A stretch of DNA of 31,543 nucleotides from a bacterium (lineage in GTDB: Bacteria; JAMCPX01). The stretch lies in contig JAJYJX010000004.1 of assembly GCA_021789095.1 (NCBI GenBank), positions 1 through 31,543 of the forward strand, in the 5' to 3' direction. Positions 23,265 to 31,543 of this stretch are shown here, one piece after another. Under the pieces are notes generated by a model. It did not search any database and was not told the origin of the DNA. It saw nothing but the letters and a program-made list of their open reading frames with translations. The translations under genes were made by a program, and so were the position numbers. How positions within the stretch are numbered: position 1 is the first letter of the stretch; each line of letters starts with the position of its first letter.

Positions 23265-24115
23265 TACCGGATCTGCCTCTCGGTGGCGATAAGCGTATTC
23301 CGCATCAGCATGGCAATGGTCATGGGGCCGACCCCTCCGGGCACGGGTGTTATAAATGACGCTCTTTTTTCCGCCTGCTCAAATTCAACATCACCTGCGA
23401 GCTTACCGCCCGGCGACCTGTTCATGCCCACATCTATTACAACAGCACCCTGTTTGATCCACTCGCCCTTGACAAGCCCCAGCCGGCCTGCTGCCGCAAC
23501 AAGGATGTCCGCCTGTTTTACTATCCCGGGGAGATCCCGCGTTTTTGTGTGACACATTGTTACCGTCGCATTGGCAGCAAGCATCATCAATGCAAGCGGC
23601 TTCCCGACAAGGGTGCTCCGCCCTATAATGACAACGTGTGCGCCTGAAACAGGTATTGAATACCTCTGAAGAAGCATCATGATACCGAGAGGCGTGCACG
23701 GATACAGGGCCTCCTCGCCGATAACAAGCCTTCCCATATTTGAGGGGAGAAGGCCGTCCACGTCCTTATGCTCGTCTATCATATTAAGGAGAGACCTTGA
23801 ATCAATGCGCTTGGGCAGCGGCATCTGGACAAGTATACCGTTGTACTGCGCGTTATGATTCAGTTCGAGTATCAGTATTTCGAGTTCTTTCTGTTCAACA
23901 TCGGATGAGAAGCTGAATGTCCTTGAATGTATACCGACATCATCGCACGCCTTCTGCTTGTTTCTCACATAGGTCACCGACCCGACATCATCGCCTACAA
24001 GGACTACGGCAAGGCCCGGGATTACCTTGTACTCGGACCTGAGCCTGTCTACCTGTTCCTTGACCTCGAGCTTTATCTGAAGCGCAACGCTTTTGCCGTC
24101 TATTATCTGTGCCAT
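23264..24115 (-). CDS. folD: Methylene-THF dehydrogenase/methenyl-THF cyclohydrolase FolD
   Basis: FolD interconverts methylene-, methenyl- and formyl-THF using NADP or NAD. All blocks are present in 283 residues: VTYVRNKQKACDDVGI with the catalytic Lys53, NGILVQMPLPKRID, KDVDGLLPSNMG, the nucleotide-binding HVVIIGRSTLVGKPLA and the final PVPGGVGPMTIAMLMRNT. It is the first gene of the folD-metV-metF-gcvTH-gcvPA operon. A copy of the dispersed element begins 37 bases upstream of its ATG. No formate-THF ligase (fhs) gene is seen in the window. Confidence 0.97.
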   Translation of the reverse strand: MAQIIDGKSVALQIKLEVKEQVDRLRSEYKVIPGLAVVLVGDDVGSVTYVRNKQKACDDVGIHSRTFSFSSDVEQKELEILILELNHNAQYNGILVQMPLPKRIDSRSLLNMIDEHKDVDGLLPSNMGRLVIGEEALYPCTPLGIMMLLQRYSIPVSGAHVVIIGRSTLVGKPLALMMLAANATVTMCHTKTRDLPGIVKQADILVAAAGRLGLVKGEWIKQGAVVIDVGMNRSPGGKLAGDVEFEQAEKRASFITPVPGGVGPMTIAMLMRNTLIATERQIR

Positions 24116-24152
24116 TAAAACAATATATCAATTAGAAATGTATGGTTGTCAA

Positions 24153-24262
24153 GTAAACCCCGTTAGAAAAGGTGTAACTTTAGACTACACCCTTTTTACA
24201 AGGAATTAAACTTTATCATATTATCTTCACTTAAATGGCAGGACTTTTTTAACGGGGTAAAC
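24153..24262. repeat. Dispersed palindromic element, copy 3
   Basis: Left end GTAAACCCCGTTAGAAAAGG, right end CTTTTTTAACGGGGTAAAC. It is the most diverged copy, but its hairpin is kept with a new stem sequence: GGTGTA pairs with TACACC in place of the CGTGG/CCACG stem. The core AAGGAATTAAA and TTATCATATTATC remains; the second small hairpin is poor. It fills the divergent gap between folD and the rightward barrel gene. Confidence 0.82.
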
Positions 24263-24274
24263 CCCGTTATAGAA
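24257..24274. repeat. Abutting left-end fragment of the same element
   Basis: Directly after copy 3, GTAAACCCCGTTA recurs, sharing the GTAAAC of the right end, followed by TAGAACTTT instead of GAAAGG. Together with the right end it forms the perfect palindrome AACGGGGTAAACCCCGTT (24251-24268). It looks like the start of a second, truncated tandem copy. Confidence 0.55.
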
Positions 24275-24330
24275 CTTTGCTCTCCAATAATTAAACCAAA
24301 AAAGTTCATTGGAAAAGCAGCGAGGCTTTC

Positions 24331-24359
24331 TTGTTTAAATACAGGTAATGAGCTATATA
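24331..24359 (+). promoter_or_regulatory. Candidate promoter for the barrel-glnD operon
   Basis: TTGTTT (24331-24336) and TATATA (24354-24359) are separated by 17 bases, 26 bases before the start codon and just ahead of the AGGAGG ribosome site. Spacing is ideal, hexamers are moderate. Confidence 0.42.
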
Positions 24360-24384
24360 GTATTTTAATAAAAAGGAGGAGGCC

Positions 24385-25176
24385 ATGAAAAAAGGTTTTA
24401 TACTGTTTATCATTATGACAGCGGCCGTAACGACTGCGGCATCGGGTGCCCATGCAAGGGAAGTTGCCGACCCGCTGGATACGCATGCACGGCTCGTTAT
24501 TGGTGTCGGCACGGACAACTGGAACAGGAATTCCAATATTGACGGCGTACAGAACATAAACGCGCCTACATTCATAGGATACCTGGAGGAAGATGCAGAA
24601 GGATTATACCTCGCATATCATGTCACACTGTCCGGCGGGGGCCTCGGGTCGGTGACATTTATGGACGGTACAAAGACTTCAAACACGTTTATGACAAACC
24701 TCAACATGGATTTTCAGGGGGTCTGCTATACAACAAAAGGTATAGCTGTCATGCTCGGCCCTTATATTGGACTGACAGCAGCAGGCATGGGCGGTGCTTC
24801 ATCGAACGTATCTACGGTAAAAGGCGACGCAGAAGGCATTATCATTTCGACACTCGGCGCATCCCTGAGGGTACACAGTTTCATAGGCGATTATATCGAA
24901 CTCGCATTGCAGGGCTTTTACGGCTTCTGGACACCCTACTCGAATCTTACCGTTGTATCAGCGAGCACCGGCCCGCTGGGCGGTACAAACACCATAGCGT
25001 ATTCATTCGATAACATATCGGACCTCGGGCTCGGCTTTCAGCTCGGTATAAGAATCATGCGCCAGATCGGTGTTGTTGTCGGCATACGGTACGAGGATAC
25101 CAGGGTTGCACGCACCGGCAAGAACATGGACATCACAAACCTTAATTCATTGCTCGCACTTGGATTGTGGTTCTGA
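24385..25176 (+). CDS. Predicted outer-membrane beta-barrel protein
   Basis: The 263-residue product starts with a signal peptide (MKKGFILFIIMTAAVTTAA) cut probably after GAHA near residue 24. The mature part is made of glycine- and aromatic-rich strands such as LVIGVGTDNWNRNSN, GLYLAYHVTLSGGGLGSVTF, YIELALQGFYGFW and LGLGFQLGIRI. The chain ends LLALGLWF: a terminal phenylalanine is the usual signal for barrel insertion by the BAM complex. I do not recognise a specific family. AGGAGGAGG precedes the ATG. It is the first gene of a rightward operon with the sugar transferase nine bases downstream, so a role in envelope or polysaccharide export is possible but not shown. Confidence 0.75.
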   Translation: MKKGFILFIIMTAAVTTAASGAHAREVADPLDTHARLVIGVGTDNWNRNSNIDGVQNINAPTFIGYLEEDAEGLYLAYHVTLSGGGLGSVTFMDGTKTSNTFMTNLNMDFQGVCYTTKGIAVMLGPYIGLTAAGMGGASSNVSTVKGDAEGIIISTLGASLRVHSFIGDYIELALQGFYGFWTPYSNLTVVSASTGPLGGTNTIAYSFDNISDLGLGFQLGIRIMRQIGVVVGIRYEDTRVARTGKNMDITNLNSLLALGLWF

Positions 25177-25185
25177 ACCCGGCAG

Positions 25186-26571
25186 ATGAAGGACTGGCTG
25201 TTAAAAAAATGGCATATCGTTGTACTTTTGACCGATGCCCTCCTTATATCCGCTGCATGGTTTGCCGCCTACTGGCTCAGATGGCTTCTTACGCCCGAGT
25301 TCGGCTATGCAATAAACCCGTTTTCCATCTATGCAGAGGCGTATCCGATGGTGGCGTTTTTATGGGTTGTTACGAACAGCATATTCGGAATTTACAAACC
25401 TAAAAAGCTGAGAAAAAACCTTGAAGAGATACAGGCCCTTCTGCGCGGCGTCGTGCTCGCGGCACTCGTTGTCATGTCCCTGTCGTTTTTGTTCAAGGAG
25501 TACGATTTTGCACGATCTGTTGTACTCATATTCATAGCTCTGGCTTTTGCATTAACGGGCCTGTCAAGGCTGATACTCTTCGGCATACCGGACAAGCTCA
25601 AAAAGCTCGGGTACGGGATCACACGGTGCATCATTATAGGCGCAGGGACAACCGGCATAAGGGCACTGCAGAGGATCACGGATCATCCGGAGAAGGGATA
25701 CGATGTCATAGGATTTCTTGATGACGATCCCGTGAAACTGAACACAGCCATATCAAAAAGGCCTGTTCTTGATAAGATTAGCAACATACGGGAGGTCGTT
25801 GAACACAACACGATAGAAGAGGTATTCATAGCGATTCCCTCATTGAGACACAACAGAATCATGGAACTCATCATGAAATGCGAGGGGCTGCCCGTCGGAT
25901 TCAGGATCGCTTCGGATCTCTTCGGCGTGCTTGCGCACAATGCCGATATAGAATTCATAGAGGACTTCCCGGTATTTGATCTCAAAGAGGAAAAGGAAAA
26001 CCATGTATATGAAGTATCGAAAAGAATCATGGATATCGCAATCGCATGCATCCTCATGGTCCTGTTCCTGCCCCTGTGGATCATCATACCGTTCATGATA
26101 AAGCTGGATTCAAAGGGCAGGGTCTTTTTTGTTCATGAGAGGATCGGTCTGAACGGCACACCGTTTAAGATCTACAAGTTCAGGACGATGTACGAAACAA
26201 CAGAGCAGTACGCCTATTCACCGAACAAGACCGCAGACAGGCGGATAACAAGGTTCGGTAAATTTCTCAGGCAGACAAGCATGGACGAACTCCCGAACCT
26301 TATCAACGTGCTGAAGGGTGACATGAGCATTGTCGGCCCAAGGCCGGAGATGCCGTTCATAGTTGAGAATTATAAAGAATGGCAAAAGAAAAGGTTGACC
26401 GTGAAACCAGGCATAACAGGCCTCTGGCAGATACTCGGCAGAAAGGACATACCGCTGCACGACAACCTCGAATACGATTTCTACTACATAAAGAACAGGT
26501 CACTGCTGCTTGACATAATAATCATACTGAAAACCATCCCTGCAACACTGTCGAGGCGCGGCGCATATTGA
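25186..26571 (+). CDS. Polyprenyl-phosphate sugar-1-phosphate transferase (WbaP/WcaJ type)
   Basis: The enzyme starts a polysaccharide by moving a sugar phosphate from a nucleotide sugar to undecaprenyl phosphate in the inner membrane. The 461-residue layout is classical: four N-terminal helices (about 11-31, 52-70, 86-103, 110-131), a nucleotide-fold domain (CIIIGAGTTGIRALQRI onward), one hydrophobic helix at about 283-306, and the catalytic domain with VFFVHERIGLNGTPFKIYKF, RRITRFGKFLRQTSMDELPN, GDMSIVGPRPEMP and VKPGITGLWQILGR. The sugar cannot be told. It would prime capsule, exopolysaccharide or O-antigen, yet no other glycosyltransferase gene is in the window. Confidence 0.94.
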   Translation: MKDWLLKKWHIVVLLTDALLISAAWFAAYWLRWLLTPEFGYAINPFSIYAEAYPMVAFLWVVTNSIFGIYKPKKLRKNLEEIQALLRGVVLAALVVMSLSFLFKEYDFARSVVLIFIALAFALTGLSRLILFGIPDKLKKLGYGITRCIIIGAGTTGIRALQRITDHPEKGYDVIGFLDDDPVKLNTAISKRPVLDKISNIREVVEHNTIEEVFIAIPSLRHNRIMELIMKCEGLPVGFRIASDLFGVLAHNADIEFIEDFPVFDLKEEKENHVYEVSKRIMDIAIACILMVLFLPLWIIIPFMIKLDSKGRVFFVHERIGLNGTPFKIYKFRTMYETTEQYAYSPNKTADRRITRFGKFLRQTSMDELPNLINVLKGDMSIVGPRPEMPFIVENYKEWQKKRLTVKPGITGLWQILGRKDIPLHDNLEYDFYYIKNRSLLLDIIIILKTIPATLSRRGAY

Positions 26572-26574
26572 TAT

Positions 26575-29223
26575 ATGGACACCATGAATGAAAAACTGGA
26601 CAGCTTGCTCCTTCCGCTGATAAACAGCATAAATACTTCCAACAGGAATGCAGTGGCAAAGGATTACATTGCAATGCTGCGCGCCGAACTCAACACCGAG
26701 CACAAATCCGGGCTCAATGGATATGATTTCACCGTTACATTCAGCGATTATGTGGATAAACTTGTACAGGCACTGTACTCGATTGCAGGAAACATCCGGG
26801 ATGATTCTTACGCGATTATTGCAATGGGGGGATACGGCAGGGGCGAATTAAACGCTTACTCGGACGTCGACCTGCTTTTCCTGTACAAAGATATCCTGTC
26901 CGAGAGCTTCCAGAACAGCATACTGTATCCTCTCTGGGACACAAAAATTGAGATAGGTCATAGTTCAAGGACTATCGACGAATGTATGGATGACGCGTCC
27001 AATGATCAGATCCTGCTTACCTCGCTTATGGACCAGCGCTACATTGCAGGAAGCTACAGGCTTTTTGAGTCCCTGCATAAGAAATTCTTCGATGCAGTAA
27101 GGGCTTCTGCGCACGTGTTTTTCAAAGAGAGGGAAAAGGAACTCTACGGCAGAAGGGGAAAATATTCAACATCCATTTACACGCTGGAACCCAATATAAA
27201 GGAAGGTCCCGGCGGATTAAGGGACGTGCATAACATGCTGTGGCTTACGCGCCTTTTTGTGGATATCGCGGACATCACGGAATTCAGGAATTCCCCGTTC
27301 TTCGATCCCGATACGTATGCCCTGTTTATGAAAAATTACAGCATACTGCTGCGGCTGAGAAACGAGATACATTTTTTCAACAACGGCAAGGATGACCGGC
27401 TCACACTCGATGTGCAGAAACATCTTTCGGCATTCTCGGGTTACGAGAATGAGGAGGACCTCCTGGGTGTCGAGAAGTTCCTGAGCAACTTTTATGAGAT
27501 TACCCACCAGCTCTCGGAGCTTACCGACGATTATATAAGGTATCTCAAGGAAAAGTATATCATACCCGGCAGTGCTACAGTTGCGGAGCAGATAGGCGAA
27601 TGCTACAAAGCGATCCACGGCCAGCTCATGCTGAAGGAAGAATGCAGGAATGTGTACGCCGAGAACCCCGCGGAAATCGTAAATACGTTTCTGATCCTTG
27701 CGGGCCGCAACCTGACGCCCGCAATGGGCCTGAAGAATGCAATGAAGAGGGAAGCATCAAGGCTGGAAGAGGAAGACCTGAGAAAAAAGGTATTCCCTGC
27801 ATTCCTTGCTGTTTTTGAAAGAAAGGATCTCAGCAAAATCCTGTACTTAATGAATGATTACGGCATACTGGGCATGCTGATAGGTGAATTCAAATCCATA
27901 ACGTACAGGGTCCAGTACGATATGTACCATATCTACACGGTGGGCACACATTCGATAAAAACGGTCGAGGAGATAGAAAAGGTAAGGGACGGCAGTAATG
28001 ATAAATTCCTGCTGTCCCTGTATCAGCAGGTAAAAAACAAGACTGCGCTGATGCTCGCTGCATTTTTACACGACATAGGGAAGGGACACGGCAAGGATCA
28101 TGCAAGGAAAGGCAGCGATATGGCTTACAATATTGTAATGAGGCTGGGTCTGAACCAGACGGACGCAGAAATTGTAGTATTCCTTGTAAGGAACCACCTG
28201 ATACTGTCCGATACCGCGCAGCGCAGGGACATAAACGACGAGAAACTGGTTTATGAATTTTCAAAGCTGGTCAAGAGAAGGGAAAACCTCAAAATGCTCT
28301 ACCTGCTGACCGTTGCAGACCTCAGGGCTGTGTCATCGAACGTGTGGACAGAGTGGAAAGGTGCGCTTATAAACGAACTTTACAAAAGGTCGGAGGAAGC
28401 CCTTGAACAGGGGCTTGATATGGCAAGGCTCACCACAGAGAAATACCATCATGTAAGGGAAGAGGTCCGGCAACTGTTAAATGGCCGGGTCGAAAATACC
28501 ATCATAGAGGAGTTCCTTGACGGCTTCAGGTCAAGGTACTTCACAACCTACTCGCCGCAGGAGATAGTGGAACATTTTGACCTGATAAACGGCTTTCGGG
28601 CGGACGACGTTGTTTCGGTGAGCGGTGTTGTAAACGCACAGCTGGGATACACAAAGATCAGTGTTTGCACAACAGACAAACCCGGCATATTCTCGGCAAT
28701 CGCAGGCGTTCTGTCTTCTACCGGCGCAAATATCATGGATGCCACCATTACGATCAGGAAGGACGGTGTGATAATAGATGTTTTTAAGGTCGAGGATATA
28801 GACAAGATGCATCCGTACGCAGAGTATAAGCTTGAAAGGTTCATAAATGATTTAAGGGACTGCCTGTCGGGCAGGAGCACTGTTGAAGCCCTGCTGTCGG
28901 CAAAGTTCAGGCCTTCCATACTCAAAGAGAAGATCGCCCGTACGCAGCCAACCGAGATCATAGTGAATGAAGATGTCTCGGACATATATACGCTTATTGA
29001 AATTTATACCCAGGACAGGCAGAAGCTTTTGTACGATATAACAAGCACTATTTCCGGTTTTGACCTCAACATAGTCATAGCAAAGATTACAACAAGGGTA
29101 GACCAGGTGGCGGATATTTTTTATGTTGAAAGAATAGGCGGCGGGAAGATTGCAAATATGCAGGAAGCTGATGCTCTTGTTCAGGCACTAAAATCCGCAA
29201 TAGAAGCAACGGGGAAGGGTTAA
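26575..29223 (+). CDS. glnD: PII uridylyltransferase/uridylyl-removing enzyme GlnD
   Basis: GlnD senses glutamine and adds or removes UMP on PII proteins, setting nitrogen metabolism. The 882-residue protein has all domains: nucleotidyltransferase with MGGYGRGELNAYSDVDLLFL (Asp97, Asp99), the NIKEGPGGLRDVHNMLWL block of the family, an HD domain with THSIKTVEEIEK and FLHDIGKGHGKDHARKG for removal of UMP, and two C-terminal ACT domains (about 690-765, ISVCTTDKPGIFSAIAGVLS; about 808-880, IEIYTQDRQKLLYDITSTIS) that bind glutamine. The first ATG lies three bases after the sugar transferase stop and has no strong ribosome site, so coupling is likely; an ATG at 26584 is an alternative. No glnB or glnA gene is adjacent. 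Confidence 0.96.
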   Translation: MDTMNEKLDSLLLPLINSINTSNRNAVAKDYIAMLRAELNTEHKSGLNGYDFTVTFSDYVDKLVQALYSIAGNIRDDSYAIIAMGGYGRGELNAYSDVDLLFLYKDILSESFQNSILYPLWDTKIEIGHSSRTIDECMDDASNDQILLTSLMDQRYIAGSYRLFESLHKKFFDAVRASAHVFFKEREKELYGRRGKYSTSIYTLEPNIKEGPGGLRDVHNMLWLTRLFVDIADITEFRNSPFFDPDTYALFMKNYSILLRLRNEIHFFNNGKDDRLTLDVQKHLSAFSGYENEEDLLGVEKFLSNFYEITHQLSELTDDYIRYLKEKYIIPGSATVAEQIGECYKAIHGQLMLKEECRNVYAENPAEIVNTFLILAGRNLTPAMGLKNAMKREASRLEEEDLRKKVFPAFLAVFERKDLSKILYLMNDYGILGMLIGEFKSITYRVQYDMYHIYTVGTHSIKTVEEIEKVRDGSNDKFLLSLYQQVKNKTALMLAAFLHDIGKGHGKDHARKGSDMAYNIVMRLGLNQTDAEIVVFLVRNHLILSDTAQRRDINDEKLVYEFSKLVKRRENLKMLYLLTVADLRAVSSNVWTEWKGALINELYKRSEEALEQGLDMARLTTEKYHHVREEVRQLLNGRVENTIIEEFLDGFRSRYFTTYSPQEIVEHFDLINGFRADDVVSVSGVVNAQLGYTKISVCTTDKPGIFSAIAGVLSSTGANIMDATITIRKDGVIIDVFKVEDIDKMHPYAEYKLERFINDLRDCLSGRSTVEALLSAKFRPSILKEKIARTQPTEIIVNEDVSDIYTLIEIYTQDRQKLLYDITSTISGFDLNIVIAKITTRVDQVADIFYVERIGGGKIANMQEADALVQALKSAIEATGKG

Positions 29224-29237
29224 AGGGTTGAGGATGG

Positions 29238-30143
29238 ATGAACACAATGAATGTTGATAATGCGATAGATAATTTTATAGACTACATAGCGTCTGAAAAG
29301 GGGTTGTCCAGGAATACTATCTCGTCCTACAGTGCTGATCTGAAGAGGTTTTCCGGATATCTCGACAAATCCGGTGTTACAACCGTCAATGCAATATCGA
29401 CAGACAGGATACTCGGGTTCCTGCGCATGCTGAAAGACAGCAGCCTGACATCGTCCTCGGTCGTGCGCTGCCAGGTCACCATAAGAAACTTTTTCAGGTT
29501 CCTGCTCAAGGAGGGGATCCTGAAAAAGGACCCCGTTCACATACTGGAACTGCCGAAAAGGGAACGAAGGCTGCCGCAGGTAATGAATGAATATGAAGTA
29601 GAGCAGCTGCTCACTGCCCCGTCGATGATAAAGGACGAAAAAAGACAGCTCAGGGACCGGGCGATGTTTGAGCTGCTCTACGCAACTGGCCTGCGGGTAT
29701 CGGAGCTTGCCGGACTGACGCTGAATGCGGTCGAGATGACCGTGGGCTACGTGCGCGTAAAGGGCAAAGGCAGCAAGGAGAGGATCGTTCCTATAGGAGA
29801 TGCAGCAAAAGAGGCAATTGCAAAATACCTTGCTGACTGCAGGCGTGCATACTTAAAACGCAGCACGGATTACCTGTTTCTGACGCAGCAGGGCAAAAGG
29901 TTTACACGGCAGGGGTTCTGGAAGCTGCTCAAAACCTACCTGAAAAGGATCAACATAACAAAACACGTGACCCCGCACACGCTGCGGCACTCGTTCGCAA
30001 CCCACCTGCTCGAGCACGGAGCCGACCTGCGGTCAGTCCAGCTCATGCTCGGGCATTCGGACATATCGACGACACAGATATACACCCACATCAACACGCA
30101 GATGCTCAAGCGCATGTACGACAAATACCACCCGAGAAGCTAA
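29238..30143 (+). CDS. xerD: Site-specific tyrosine recombinase, XerC/XerD type
   Basis: Xer recombinases resolve chromosome dimers at dif. The 301-residue protein has a core-binding domain (FIDYIASEKGLSRNTISSY at the start) and a catalytic domain with YATGLRVSELAGL (arginine), KGKGSKERIVPIG (lysine), HTLRHSFATHLLEHGADLRS (His, Arg), LGHSDISTTQIYTHI (His and the tyrosine nucleophile). Length and motifs are those of chromosomal Xer, not of an integron or phage integrase. I cannot separate XerC from XerD by eye. It is the last gene of the operon, 14 bases after glnD. No dif-like site was noticed nearby. Confidence 0.9.
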   Translation: MNTMNVDNAIDNFIDYIASEKGLSRNTISSYSADLKRFSGYLDKSGVTTVNAISTDRILGFLRMLKDSSLTSSSVVRCQVTIRNFFRFLLKEGILKKDPVHILELPKRERRLPQVMNEYEVEQLLTAPSMIKDEKRQLRDRAMFELLYATGLRVSELAGLTLNAVEMTVGYVRVKGKGSKERIVPIGDAAKEAIAKYLADCRRAYLKRSTDYLFLTQQGKRFTRQGFWKLLKTYLKRINITKHVTPHTLRHSFATHLLEHGADLRSVQLMLGHSDISTTQIYTHINTQMLKRMYDKYHPRS

Positions 30144-30172
30144 AGAGTGAGATCTACCTGGTGAGCGAATGA

Positions 30173-31144
30173 TTACCTGACCGTCAGCAGCACCTTGCCC
30201 ATGGTCGCTCGGCTTTCCAGTTTCCGCTGCGCGTCTGCAGCCTGAGACAACGGGAATACCGAATCAATCCGTACGTTCAACCCGCCCTGCAGCATCCATT
30301 GGAACAAATCGTTTGTACGTTCCATCAGCTCCGCCCTGTCTGCGGTGTACTGCATCAACGAAGGGCGCGTGAGGAAAAGCCCTCCTTTGGTGCTGAAGAT
30401 CTGCAAATCGACCGGCGGCACAGGGCCGGACGACTGTCCGAACAGAACCATAAAACCGCGCGGCCGCAGACAGTTCAGACTCTTTTCAAAGGTCATGACC
30501 CCTACCCCGTCGTATACCACGTTGACCCCCTTGCCGCCGGTCATGCGTTTGACCTCTGCTTCCCAGTCGATCATGGTATACAGGATCACCTCATCCGCAC
30601 CGGCCTGTCTGGCAAGCCGGGCTTTTTCTTCCGCCGAGACCGTGCCGATGACGCGCGCACCACGGCGCTTTGCGATCTGGACAAGGAGCAGCCCCACACC
30701 GCCGGCAGCCGCGTGCACCAGCGCGGTATCGCCGGCCTTGAGCGGGTACGTGCTGCACGCGAGGTAGTGTGCCGTCATGCCCTGCAGCATCACGGCTGCT
30801 GCCTGCTGAGTACTGATGCCCTCCGGCACCGGTACGAGCCTCCATGCAGGGACGGCCGCATATTCAGCGTAGGATCCCGGTGCAGAGGTATACGCAACGC
30901 GGTCGCCTGTCCGCACTCCGGTAACACCCGGACCCACCGCATCCACAATACCAGCGGCTTCCTGACCTAACGTAAACGGCAGTTCAACGGGATACAGCCC
31001 TTTGCGCTGGTAAACATCAACAAAATTGATGCCGCTTGCTTCGATCTTTACGCGGGCCTCCCCTTGCCCCGGTTCGGGTATTGCGCTGTCTTCGTAACCC
31101 AAAACTTCCGGACCGCCGTACTGATGCACACGGATCGCTTTCAT
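30173..31144 (-). CDS. Zinc-independent quinone oxidoreductase, MDR family
   Basis: The 323-residue protein resembles NADPH:quinone reductase QorA of the medium-chain dehydrogenase family. The N-terminal GroES-like domain shows [36 protein letters not shown] and [20 protein letters not shown]. The nucleotide fold has [20 protein letters not shown] and [20 protein letters not shown]. Zinc-binding cysteines of alcohol dehydrogenases are missing, as expected. It reduces quinones or similar electrophiles in the cytosol. AAGGAGG precedes the ATG. It converges on xerD with 29 bases between. Its codons look richer in G and C at third positions than the genes to the left, which could mean a later arrival. 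Confidence 0.93.
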   Translation of the reverse strand: MKAIRVHQYGGPEVLGYEDSAIPEPGQGEARVKIEASGINFVDVYQRKGLYPVELPFTLGQEAAGIVDAVGPGVTGVRTGDRVAYTSAPGSYAEYAAVPAWRLVPVPEGISTQQAAAVMLQGMTAHYLACSTYPLKAGDTALVHAAAGGVGLLLVQIAKRRGARVIGTVSAEEKARLARQAGADEVILYTMIDWEAEVKRMTGGKGVNVVYDGVGVMTFEKSLNCLRPRGFMVLFGQSSGPVPPVDLQIFSTKGGLFLTRPSLMQYTADRAELMERTNDLFQWMLQGGLNVRIDSVFPLSQAADAQRKLESRATMGKVLLTVR

Positions 31145-31543
31145 GGTTTTGCCTCCTTATTTTCTCGCAATCGTTCTGTAGAAAAAAATAAAGCGTCATG
31201 CCGGATTATTCAATGGGTCGGAAATCCCGGGACCCCGCATGTGTATGAATAAGAGCCTCAATTTTTAAGCCAGACATTCTACTTCGCAATGTCCAACGTC
31301 AAGGGCAGTCCCCGAGTCTCCTTTAATGGTTATTTTACAACTATGAGCATAAGAGACATACGATTTTGGTACTATAAATGATAGTTTTAGTCAAACTTAA
31401 AACGAATTAAGGTCTCGCACTGTCTCTGAAGTTTTTACCTTACGCTCTTCAGAATCGCGACAACTGCCAGAAATAGGTAGTTTGCCGGATTTTGCTCATG
31501 CTGCCCAGTCTGCACAGAGCAATTCGGCCTGCTCCAAAACTGT
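31145..31543. other. Right-hand end without a supported gene
   Basis: Beyond the ribosome site of the quinone reductase I see no gene, RNA or repeat here. All three minus-strand frames are open at the very edge. The longest runs to a TAA at 31435, giving 35 codons; another ends at 31496 with ELLCADWAA. Either may be the 3' tail of a gene beyond the window, but they are too short to recognise. Confidence 0.5.

Noticed and set aside
8322-24262. CRISPR array made of the GTTAGAAAG repeats
   Set aside because: Copies are kilobases apart, 110 bases long and intergenic, with no regular spacers and no cas genes.
24116-24384. Glycine riboswitch ahead of the folD-gcv operon
   Set aside because: The space is largely the dispersed element; no tandem glycine aptamer pattern can be made out.
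29238-30143. Mobile-element integrase
   Set aside because: Length, domain order and the final operon position after glnD fit a chromosomal Xer protein; no att-like repeats or cargo genes were seen.

Overview
The window reads as a chromosomal segment from a Gram-negative bacterium of moderate GC content. Outer-membrane barrels, a lipoprotein, a GlnD nitrogen sensor, a split glycine-cleavage P-protein (GcvPA) and a MetV/MetF methylene-THF reductase pair all fit an anaerobic or facultative lineage of the broad deltaproteobacterial/Desulfobacterota type. That placement is inference from gene content only. Nearly all the sequence is coding. I saw no rRNA, tRNA, CRISPR array, prophage or intact insertion sequence.

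Layout. 1-806: 3'-truncated ribD (riboflavin synthesis), leftward. 932-3967: leftward three-gene operon of an outer-membrane barrel, a membrane-bound class III adenylate cyclase and a lipoprotein, with stop/start overlaps. 4019-4501: adenosine-specific kinase (DUF355), divergent from ubiX (4792-5388), with a palindromic dispersed repeat between them. 5474-8273: leftward rpsF-ssb-rpsR-rplI-dnaB operon for translation and replication. 8525-9460: exported SUMF1-fold protein. 9665-12038: dnaK-hsp20 chaperone operon, ending in a clear terminator and preceded by a promoter-like site with two in-phase upstream repeats. 12225-15105: rightward overlapping pair of a HEAT-repeat protein and an HD-GYP protein whose N-termini appear to be the same undescribed domain. 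15153-16316: membrane M28 peptidase. 16556-16861: glycine-rich RRM protein. 17063-24115: leftward operon folD-metV-metF-gcvT-gcvH-gcvPA-thiolase-Nudix. It links methylene-THF interconversion, methyl-THF formation and glycine cleavage or synthesis, then acetyl-CoA chemistry and CoA housekeeping; gcvPB is not in the run. 24385-30143: rightward operon of a barrel protein, a polyprenyl-phosphate sugar transferase, glnD and a xerC/D-type recombinase. 30173-31144: quinone oxidoreductase, leftward. 31145-31543: no supported gene.

The most unusual feature is a dispersed element of about 110 bp found in three near-complete copies (8322-8434, 16925-17034, 24153-24262) plus fragments. Each full copy has the same orientation and sits 37-64 bases upstream of the start codon of a leftward gene (rpsF, the RRM gene, folD). 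Its left arm can pair either with a nearby internal arm or with the far terminal arm, and the hairpin is kept in all copies although its stem sequence changes. It could be a MITE/REP-like mobile repeat, a structured 5' leader, or both.
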